Below are positions 38,979 through 49,127 of a DNA stretch of 64,000 nt, in pieces. Under the pieces are notes generated by a model, which was not told the origin of the DNA, made no database searches, and was given only the letters and a program-made list of their open reading frames with translations. Origin of the DNA: Phallusia mammillata. Its lineage: Eukaryota > Chordata > Ascidiacea > Phlebobranchia > Ascidiidae. Made by a program: the position numbers and the translations under genes. The first letter of the stretch is position 1. Each line of letters opens with the position of its first letter. Location: NCBI GenBank assembly GCA_003260075.1, contig QLIY01000578.1, forward strand, positions 1-64,000. The letters run 5' to 3'.

Positions 38979-41126
38979 CATTATTCAATTGTTCATCTGT
39001 TAAAGACTTTCCAATAAAGTCTGCAATCTTCTTGATTTCCTTATAAGAGTTCTGGAAATTTTGTTGTTTCAAATAAAGTAAGTTAAACACAAGGGTGCAA
39101 TCAAGAGAATGTTTTAAGCAAAAAAAACAAGCTTAAAAACTATCGGGCCTTTTTCATTTCTTCATAGACGAGGAACAGAACGTTTTTGTCGTTTTTCTGT
39201 TTATACCATTCTTTGACCCCCCCCCCAAGTTAAACACAAGGGTGCAATCAAGAGAATGTTTTAAGCAAAAAAAAAAACAAGCTTAAAAACTATCGGACCT
39301 TTTTCATTTCTTCATAGACGAGGAACAGAACGTTTTTGTCGTTTCATAAAATTTAGCGCTCGCCCAAACTTTCCATTTTAGCCGTCTAAAAAGAATATTG
39401 AGATGCAGCACCTAACATAAAAGTAAGATTATTGATATGTCAGTAACTATAACTTTACGAAGAAATATGTAANCCACCGGCCCAATAAAAATAATATCGG
39501 GGACCATTTCATTTTTGAGCAAGATTGAAGTACGCATACGAAACAGCCATTTGGGCTCGAATCATATCTTTAAAACCGATTTTTAAGAAGTAAGATGCAA
39601 TTATAAACAGCTAACAGTTTGATACTCTTTCAACGTGTAAAATGCAATCATCTCTAGTTTATCACTAAGTGTAGTGGACGTCTTGTGAACCACCCAAACA
39701 GTCATCAGGACCACCAGTGGTCCATGGACCACCAGTTGTGAACCACTGGTTTAGGCTTATAAATCTGGTCAAGCTTCACAACCAAACAACATTTTTTGCA
39801 CTTTTTTGCTGTACCTGCCAAGTAAACGTCATAAAATTTATTTTCATCTTCAGGATAGAACGGCTTCCAAAATTCGAACTTCGAGTAAGCAAAATCTTTG
39901 ATAAAATGTCTCCACGAAACAGCTTGATCTTTGGGATTTCTTATCACGTAGATAATCTGTTAAACAGTGAAAAACTGTTACATTCACTGCAGATTCAAAA
40001 ATATTCGCAGCAGTTTAGTAAATGTTCGGAAAAAAATTACCCCGTTCAAAGTAAAATTGAAAGACAAGAGAAATTGGTTCTGTTCTGTCTGTCAATGTCG
40101 CGTACAATAAAAATATATTTTGTTTTTGTTTAAATGTTTAATTAGGAACACATAAATTACCTTGGCACCGTTGGCTTTAAATTTCTTTATGTTGACCAGT
40201 GGTTCGGGAAGATGCGTTACGAATACTTGACGAGGGAATGTAATCTTCTTGAACACTTCATACTTGCAAACTAGAAGTTCCAGATATTTTAACTCCTCTC
40301 TAATATACTACATAGTAGATGGTAAACCACACAAAACTATTTAAAAACGGGTCTGTTGTCAACTTTAAAGGTCATATTCCAAGAGGGTAAGTGTCTTTTT
40401 AGTAAAGTATAATCATCCCTGGTTGAGAACCACTCCCTTGAGGTTTTGGGCTTGTTTTTTTAACGTAGAGGGGTAAAACGTAAAGTGTCATACAGATATT
40501 TCTGTGTTTTATTGAATACATATAGATGTAAGCGTCTTACCAGCCCCAAACTCCAGATAGTGAAAGAAGAATTGAAGAGCGGAATATTTCTCCAGATCCC
40601 TTGGATTGTCCCCATATAAAATATGATAAACAATCGATACAATCCAAGTTGTACCTGAAAAACGGTATTTTGTCCAAAAAGGAAAAGATTATCTTGAACT
40701 AAGGGTTATCTTTCTTTTCCTGATCCATATCAACCATATACCATATCAAAATTGTTGCCTGGTGTTGAATTAAGAAACTTTGGCGTAATGACTGAACTCA
40801 GAACTGGGGTCATTTTCCCCTTGGCTTGAAAGCGTCAAGAAAAAATGAACCTGCTTTCATACCTACCTGTTTTGGGATAGGTTGCTACCAATATGTCACA
40901 CTTGTTAATTTCCATATGATTGTAAGCAAATTTTGCAGTTTCTGGTTCAAAACCCGGAGGGAGTCGGTAACCGTTAATTTCCTTCGGCAGTACATCTTCA
41001 CCAAACAATATGTTGAGTTGTTTTAGGTATTCCATTGCCATTGGAACACATTCTTTAGGCATAAAATTTAGCGCTCGCCCAAACTTTCCATTTTAGCCGT
41101 CTAAAAAGAATATTGAGATGCAGCAC
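38711..41126 (-). pseudogene. Cytosolic sulfotransferase 4, broken by assembly joins and possibly by mutation
   Basis: Exons on the - strand: 41126-40867, 40654-40541, 40270-40161, 39956-39815, part of exon 5 near 39216-39149, 39051-38873 and 38820-38711. Exons 2, 3, 4 and 7 are intact (RNPKDQAVSWRHF, KNHLTVAQSE). Exon 6 has 68 C where sulfotransferase 3 has about 31 nt. Exon 5 ends in a 10-C tract, after which the same region restarts, then jumps into a second copy (39345-39472) of the gene's first-exon region and an N at 39473. In exon 1 the expected start (ATGGAAAG, near 41088) is out of frame and stops at once (GERsto); translation could only start at MPKEC (41062). The C and N joins are artefactual; the start-region shift appears in both printed copies, so it may be real. 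Confidence 0.65.
38909..38976. other. 68-C homopolymer inside sulfotransferase exon
   Basis: It replaces the part of exon 6 coding for the VVEKTSLSSMKK region in paralogues. The tract is about twice the length of the missing sequence, so its length is not informative. Confidence 0.75.
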
Positions 41127-41785
41127 CTAACATAAAAGTAAGATTATTGATATGTCAGTAACTATAACTTTACGAAGAAATATGTAATTGGTACGTTTGA
41201 CGGTTGTAGAACTATCTCGATCTGTTTTGCCTTAGAAACCCTCGACTCACTCTGGAATTCGATTTGTCGGCTTCACATCAAACGACACCCTTATTTCTAT
41301 TTGACTGACCTAACTGTCCGTTAGACAGTCCTTGCAAACATAGGGTCCTAGGGCGTAGAAGCCGTAGATTATATAGTTCGTTTCACTTTTGCACGAGCAT
41401 ATTTTTGTAGTTTGACCTGATTTCCTATTTATCGACGGGTCAGTTTGCTTTACTAACCGTTTAGCGCCGCTGCAATGACGCGGAAGCTTTACCGTTCTTC
41501 ATTTCAGACGAAAAATGCTACCCATCGGATAGGATTTTATAGGATTTAAACAGGCAATGCAAATCCGATCAATGCAACTTATGGCTATTGGCTACATTTT
41601 CAACAGAATGTGAGAGTACATATTAATTAATGTTGAAACTACGCCGGAAGTGGCCAAACACAAACGGTTTTAAATTTGCGTCAATCTTATATCGGCAAAA
41701 AAACCTGTATAGTATTGACATAATAAACGGGAAATGACACATTAAAAACAAGTTATACAATCGTTCTACTGTTAATAGCTGGTGG

Positions 41786-41824
41786 GGAGAAACGGAAATC
41801 ACGTGGTACTGATCAGCAAACAGG
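41786..41824 (-). promoter_or_regulatory. Conserved CACGTG block upstream of sulfotransferase 4
   Basis: Partner of 34293-34330, with E-box CACGTG at 41800-41805 in nearly identical context. Confidence 0.4.
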
Positions 41825-42448
41825 GCATGGAACGCAGAAAAGTAAGCATTTAGGTTTGAAGTTTTGGTGTCTTGCACGTCTCGTCTGCACAGAAACCTGG
41901 TAATTACAGTACTCCACGCTGGTTACCATATACTTTGTCAGGTATGATTACCGCTTTGTGGGCCTCGAATTGTGACTGAACTGCGAGTTTAAACCATCGG
42001 TCGTTGTATATAACATTCTACTCAAGAAAACCTTCAGCACTTTCGTTAAAATAAGTTTTTTTTTACCTGTTAAGTTGTTTGACGAGACCAACACTCAAAC
42101 AGTAGTTAACAAAACACGTTTGCTTTATTTTGCCACGCCACTACACAGCCGTGATATAACGTATTGTACGAGGGAAGTGACGGGATGCAACTGTAAGAAA
42201 TATACAACGTGACATCTTGCACGGGAGCCTGTTAAACTTGGATTTGATCAGATCCGACGAGTCGTACATAAAATCGAGGGAAATCACGTCACAGCCATTA
42301 AATTTCGGCAAAGCTGTTGCCCCAGCAACGAAACCACACGACGAAACAAAGAACGCAGTAAAAAGAAACTTGTAAACACGATACTAAGCAACGCAACGGT
42401 ACGAGAGCACATGGGGTGTGCGGGAACAATTGGGGTAAGGGCGGGGTT

Positions 42449-42477
42449 TGACGTCACAAAGGGGCCCTATGACGTCA
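42449..42477. promoter_or_regulatory. Two perfect CRE palindromes, 21 bp apart
   Basis: TGACGTCA occurs at 42449-42456 and 42470-42477, each followed by CAA and G-rich sequence. A 21-bp offset places both on the same face of the helix. CREB/ATF factors bind this motif. The pair lies about 300 bp past the pdcd4 stop and about 1.3 kb upstream of sulfotransferase 4, so its target is unclear. Confidence 0.45.
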
Positions 42478-42780
42478 CAAGGGGTAGACCGCCTACTATG
42501 GTAGAAGCAAGGCGCTATGTGCCAACAGGAGACTTCTATTGTTAGGCGGTGCGGAAAGGTGTGGAAGCAGGGCCTCTTGGGAGAAGAAAAGATAATAAAG
42601 AGGTGCCACGCTACGGCATTTCGATCACTGCAAAGTCTGACGGGAGTAAAACAGAAACGATGTGGGGAACAAGAGGGATGCTACTCGCTACGAGAAAAAC
42701 AAACAAACGACACCAGCCCACACAACAGGAAATATGGTGATCATGAAAGTCACGATATCCGAGCAGCCACCTTTGCAGGT

Positions 42781-45700
42781 CTACACAAGATCGAAGTAGT
42801 TGTCGTTGCGATAGTTCTTCAGTTTTCCTCCGTCTCCCTCGCTCACGAAACGCTTGCGGCTCCTGAAAGGAAAAAAGGAAATTGGGCACTTGCACAATAC
42901 GAAGCTTTCAAAGTCATGTTTATTACTTTTGTAAAATGTACTCGAGCGATACATTTTTTCAAAAAAAAAAGTATAAGAACTGTTACAACACAGGAGGCAG
43001 ACACGGACCTGTTGGGAGCTTGCACCTTCAGCTTCAAGCCGATAACTTTCAGATCGTAGCACTTGTTGACAATCTGCTCCAGGTAGAAGTACGCGTTGGG
43101 TACATCCAAGTTGACGTCAGGCATCTCATTGTAAATGCGAACAAATCCCTATGAAGAAAACACGAAAAAACTTTTGGATTTTTATATTTATGTCGGCTTG
43201 TTGCACAGCGCCCAATAAACGTTTTTTTGGCCGTGCAAAATCATTTTAATCGACCAGACAAGGCAAGGTTGTTTCCCAAATTTTGACATTTTAAAATCAA
43301 CTGTTGGCGGAACGAGCACATCAAGAAAACCCGTATCAGTCGTGGAAATGGGATGGTGTATCCCAATCCCCATGGATACCACTGACAGTTTTGGGGAATT
43401 TCCATTTATTTTAGGCTAATTTAATAAGATTATCGACTTTCGTGGCCCATAAATCAACCTTCCCAAAATCGCTGTGAAATATTCCATCAATAAATCGAAT
43501 TACGGCGGTCGTACATTTCGTTCATGAGAATATACGAATGTATGGATACATATCGTTACTGTTGGTCAACGGATTAAGCTATAGAATTAATAAAAACGCC
43601 AAAGTTACGTTTACTAAATGGCCCCTTTTTGATGTAGATCAGTTTTTGCTTCCAAAGACCACCAAAAGCTGATTCTAAACCACTCATGGATATGGTTGCG
43701 CAAGACTGAAATTTCCGACACCAAGTTACAAACCTGAGTAATTTGGTCGGTCGTGACGATAGCCGTGTCAGCAAATCTCTTGAGTAAGTGAACGAGCATG
43801 TTTCCAGCACGTTCTGTACTGACTTCGATTGCCATCAGAACAGCCTGTCAGAGAGAAATAGTCAGTTCGGTTAGGTTTCGAATTGTCCACCGCCGGTCTC
43901 ACACAGATGCATGAACACAGGTGATTCCGAACGATTTGGGCTTTGTGTAGAGCGGACGGTTTACATAAATAAATAGTCACCGAACTTGCAACCGATTGAA
44001 TTTTTTTGCAACCGATTGAATGACAAAATTGAAGTTGTTGGCTTTTGCCTTTTCTATTCACATTGGTGGCGACCCGAAGTCGTACACTAAACCACAACTC
44101 CAACAAACATATTTCTTATATCACATCATCGTAAATCGACTGTTACTCGTTCGATAACCATTGGTTTTTGAAGTTAGTAACAGTCTTAAAATGTTTAGAA
44201 GTTTTTGTCTGGCGACATAAGGATAAAAAATTGTCCACGAAAGATTGTACAGTTAGGAAGCATTAAGGCATAACGGTAAACGCATTTACGAGGGGAACCA
44301 ATCCTGTTGACGGGATGGGATCCTATTACACACAAGGTCTGCTTCCACCGCAATATAGTCCGTGAGGAATTCGACAAAACGCAGAAATTCCAGCGGGGAC
44401 ATAGTGCTCTGACTAAGAAGGAATTGGCCGACCACACAATGCAATTTACTTTGGAAATTGAGTTGTCTGTAAATTGATGGGTGAGGAAATCTACTGGAAT
44501 TTAGTTTAGTACGCGATATGAGTCTATGGAGGCTTCTTACAAACGGTCTCTGCTTAACAAAACGTCATGGTTATACAACCGCAAATCAAACATCTAAATG
44601 CAACGGAACCGCAACTAGTGCCATATAGACTACATTTCACTTAACCAGTTTGGCCAGGGGAGGTTCTAACACACGGAAACTATATTGCAGAAGCGGTGTA
44701 TTGCAATCTGCTGCAATCAAAGTATGTCGTTAACTCGTGATGAATCACCTCATATACGAGCTCGTGATGAAAATGCGGCACATCGAGATCGGTGGCGCAT
44801 CTCATTGCTTCCTCGCTATCGCCAGATGAAAGATATTCCTTCAGCAAAGTTGTCATCTGCATGAAAGGGTATTACGTAAGTTGTGCGTCAAATCGGGAAT
44901 TTCAAACAACAATGTATTTAAAATGTACCAATGTGACCAAGTATGGAAAAATGCAACACATAATATGTGAGGTAGGTTTTTCATGGCACGCCAACCGATT
45001 TGCCTGAACATTTTGTTACACTGCTTGTTCATAGTTTTTATCATGCCATTGTTGTAAAATTCAGCCTGATATGTACAAAACACTCTGCTTTCTTTTTATT
45101 GCTGTTATCTGCTGGCACGAATCATTATTATTTAGAAAAACGTTGGCACGCGAAGCCCTTACCACAATTAGTAAGTTTTAGTGCCAAGATCCAAAGGTCA
45201 CAACAGCTCGTTTGTTACAAAACGAGGAAGCACAATTTCCTCAGACGTCGCCGGCATTGGATGACTCCACGCGCACAGATGAAGCACGATAAAGCGCGAT
45301 AAAACATACCCGTTTTTTGGAACAAACAGGTTTACGTTGTAGACAACAAAAAATAAACGTTTGAGGATGCAGCAAATATTGTATTTTACCAGCCTCGGTA
45401 ATTACTTTAGGCTATTCGCAAGGCTCAGTTTTACCCCTTGATAGAGAAAAACTGCTTATCATAAAATGTGATTCAGTGAAAGGACGATTTTTTTCCCAAC
45501 AGGATCTCAATTTGACTTTCAACAACCAGAAGATATTTACACTTCTACGACGCAAGAGTGTTTGTTTACTTTCCTACCACGTGACGATAGAGCAAATTTA
45601 CATCACGCCGCGCGATTTGCTGCGCCAACACAAGAAAGTAGGCGGCGACTGACACCACTCATGCATGGTAAAGTCTGCGGCAATCCTGCTCTGCAGCAAA

Positions 45701-48700
45701 AGCAAGTCTGCAAATCTTGGCGTATCTACATTGGTGGGTAAATGCCGGCGCTGGCCATAAAGGTCTGCGTGCAGTAGGCTGCAAGAACCGCTGTGGGTAT
45801 CGTTTGTTGATCAACCGACACATTGAAGATTAAGTCGCCGTTTTTAGCAGCTGTTGGTTTTGCTACAAAACAAGTTAGTCACTGGAAACTAAGATGTTTG
45901 GATTTTCCGAAACTGCTCAGTGTGGCTGGAAAGTCCCCTCTATCGGTTTAGTATTATGTTTACAATGATCTAAACTGTTTCGGGGCAACGTCACAACGTT
46001 TTAATAAGTCGCATAGACTAATGACCAATCTAGATTAGAGTTTCATTGACTTACCAACAGGCCGAGGTGCATAAAAGTCAATTATTATGAAGGCTATTTT
46101 TATTGCATACGTTAAGTCGGGATATGGTGGCATATAAAGGTGACGATACAAGATATCGACCTGCGTGTGATTAATCAATGGGATGTGATAACAATGCAGT
46201 TCACACGTCCGGTATAAATATTTCAACAGCAACCCGGACATGCGGACCTTGCGCGCTGGTTTTTCAATACTAAGCCTTTGACATGAATTGTCACATAACT
46301 ATACTAATTCTGGCACTGTCGAACTAACGCCGTTCACGAATTGTGCCTGTGACTATATAGCAGGAAAACACACTCTTCCAAAGGAAACAAGTTTACTGCT
46401 GATGAAGTTCACCCTTCCCAACCATTTTAGCAAACCATGTCAAAAAGTTATATTACGCACAGGTTGCGAAAATCTTATAAATGCCAATTCAGCAATTCAA
46501 GCCTTACTTAAATTGCCAGAGCACCGGGTGTTCGAAAATTGTCCACTGTAGTTCGGGCATCGATTCGATTCGCTTACTTAAGGTTCATGTGGGTTCGCCT
46601 GTCGACAGCACGCAGCGTGTTCTGGCTTGGGGTCAAACGAGTTTTGCAAGACTTAAAGCTTCCATGAAGTCACGATAGATTGCTTAAGGGAGCTTTTTTT
46701 GCTTCACATATCAAAGCAGTTTTGATTACACCACCTGTTTCACTCAATTAATTTGGATCTGTGCAGTTGGCCACTAAGGCATTACCTCGAGTTTGTGCTG
46801 CAACTGTGTAGTTTTAAGCATTTTATACTGCTTATAAAATATTATTAAACATGGTATATTCCTAAGAATTGGTCACTGCAATCAAGTGGAGGCACTATTA
46901 ATAAAGATAGTAAAAAAAACAAGTAACCAAATAGATGAAACATTAAATAAGGACCTAAGTGTTACTGTAAGTCAAAAGATTGCTATTAGTTTAATGTCCA
47001 CAACGTAATAAACTTGTGACCAAGTGCACAACCACACTTACTACAGCATAACAAAACGTTTTACTCATCTAATTTTTTTAGTAACAATGTGTAAATTGAA
47101 CCACCATTGGCTATTAAAGCAAAATCAGGCAAGTCTGGGCATGCCACAATACCCCTGACAGTCAGGGTTTACACTTGATATGAGACAATGTTAACAAAAA
47201 AAATCAAAAAAAATTCTCTGTAGCTTCATGGAAAACAAACAAGTTACTGTTAGCTTAACATTACATTTACAATCAAAGAGTGGAGCACAAACAAAGACCT
47301 CATTAGGTTCCATACATGAGGTGTACACACCACTTCAGCATATGACGCACAATTGCATCACCATTGTGAGTAACAAAGTGTCACTATGAGTGTGGCAAAC
47401 ATACCACACTGAACAACACTGCCTGTTGCACAGAAATACAGCTACATTACTCAACCTATTATGACAGCATATGATCACACATCCGGTAAAAATGTTTGTC
47501 AACAATATGCTTGGGAAAGTACATACCTTCGTCTTTAGAACAGAAACAGGTTGAATTCCACCAGCTTTGCCCCAAACTATCTTGAGGTCATAATGAGGAA
47601 TGCTGAGAAGATTTTGTGCCTCCTTGGCACATGTCCTGAGGCAACAATGTAAATCAAAACACTTTTATTTCATTTCCTTGACAACCCGTCTAATCCTATT
47701 TACTTATCAAGGTTCAGAGCAAGCTTAAGACTTTGTAAAATCAGCAAACTGTTACAATAGCACATACATTGACAAAGTAAAGTCAGGATCATCTTTCAGA
47801 ACATCGATGATTTCGGATGACAGAACTTGATCAAATATTGCTCTTGCAAGAAACTTGCCAAGCACCTTAAATAAAGACTTTGTTAAACTACTTAACCAAC
47901 ACAAAACTTAATAAAAACACAAAAGCAATTTGATAGATTTTCAGCAATAAAATTTTATACAATACACAACAAAGTTCACCTGAGCAGCATCAGGGGTGTC
48001 AAGAATCAGGTCTGGTAGGTCATCACATAGTGATAGAAATCCAAGCCTGATATCTTCAGAGTTTAAGAAAGGCCTGCCAAGCTGACCTGAATGATTGCCT
48101 TAAAAAAAGGATTGGTGAAATAAAAGTGTTTTACTTGAAATAATGTGTGGCAAGTAAAATCTTTACCATTCCCATTCATATGCACATGTTGCTTTGGAAG
48201 AGACAAAGCAAGAAGAAGTTGTGATGCCAGCTCACGAAACTCATTCTTTCTTTCCATAGCCAAGGTAATCAAGCAAATGATAACCTATAGACAAAGTTAC
48301 ACAAAATTGACACCAGAAATTATAAACATATATATTGTAATTTTTTACCAAAGCCTTTTTGTCTCTAATGTTGATATCACTCAGTGCCTCCTGCAAAGAA
48401 AACAAACACACATATAAAAATGTTTCAAAGAAACAAAGAGCATGAGGAAACTTACAATGACTTCAGTTGTTTGTGCATGTTCAAAGAATTCTTTGAGTAT
48501 TGGTACAACAGTTTTTTCAATTTCATCACGGTTCCATTCTGGCTTTACTGGCTTGTAAGATATCGCATTATTCTGTAAGAATGTGTTGTCAATGTTTACT
48601 ACTTCAAGTCACAGTGCTTACAAAATTCTAACCTCCTCCTCAGAGTCATAGTTTGGATCATGGTCATCCAAATAACTGACTTGTTCCAATTCATCACCAA

Positions 48701-49127
48701 GCTTTCCCCATGTACCTTTACCACCACCGCCACCTGCACAAATCAATGTTGACAAATTGTATAATTTTGATGATTTTTTGATTTATATTGATGCAATGTT
48801 ACAAAACACACAATATACCTTTCTTAGGTAAACCACGCCCATACAAGGACCTTGACTTGCGATCACCAAACTTTCCATTTTTCTTTGACACTCCATTCAT
48901 TGCTGTGCTTCCATTGCTAACAGCACTGACTAAAAAAACATATTTATGTTAAAAAACAATCAGGAGTAAAACACTTTCAACAAACAAGATAATATACCAG
49001 TAACTGTTTCTTTGCTTCGATTGGAGGAATCCCGTCTTGTGCGCTTTTTTTCTTTAACCTTTAAAAGTTCTGCATCATATGCATTTTTCGCAGCATTGCT
49101 GTTTTGAACCATGTCAGAATCCATCAT
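42781..49127 (-). CDS. pdcd4: Programmed cell death 4 (PDCD4), translation inhibitor with two MA3 domains
   Basis: Thirteen coding exons on the - strand: 49127-48998, 48929-48819, 48733-48633, 48572-48456, 48390-48349, 48287-48167, 48098-47980, 47865-47768, 47635-47527, 44856-44749, 43844-43734, 43148-43009, 42862-42781; total 1,389 nt, 462 aa, close to the 469 aa of human PDCD4. PDCD4 binds the helicase eIF4A through its MA3 domains and blocks cap-dependent translation. Evidence: [12 protein letters not shown] and DPNYDSEEE before MA3-1; [15 protein letters not shown] and [15 protein letters not shown] in MA3-1; [14 protein letters not shown] and [12 protein letters not shown] in MA3-2; [16 protein letters not shown]; then the C-terminal motif [14 protein letters not shown]. 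All phases agree. The intron between exons 9 and 10 is about 2.7 kb, unusually long for this window. An acceptor upstream of the start suggests a leader exon. Confidence 0.95.
44968..45160. mobile_element. Relic of the 6745-type MITE in a pdcd4 intron
   Basis: Similar to the inside of 6745-7052 (TTTTTCATGGCACGCCAACCG, GTTACACTGCTTGTTCATAG, GTTGGCACGCG) but without clear ends or target duplication. An old, degraded insertion in the long pdcd4 intron. Confidence 0.55.

Larger units (their letters stand above)
41127..42780. other. Intergenic between sulfotransferase 4 and pdcd4
   Basis: Contains the conserved CACGTG block and a pair of CRE sites, plus the 3'-untranslated region of pdcd4. No exon seen. 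A 180-aa + strand frame starting at 42517 overlaps the last pdcd4 exons and is a shadow. Confidence 0.5.

Noticed and set aside
38766-39090. Glycine-rich frames on the - strand
   Set aside because: Produced by the 68-C tract inside sulfotransferase 4 exon 6.
42517-43059. 180-aa + strand ORF
   Set aside because: It overlaps the last two pdcd4 exons in antisense and has no homology or splice support of its own.
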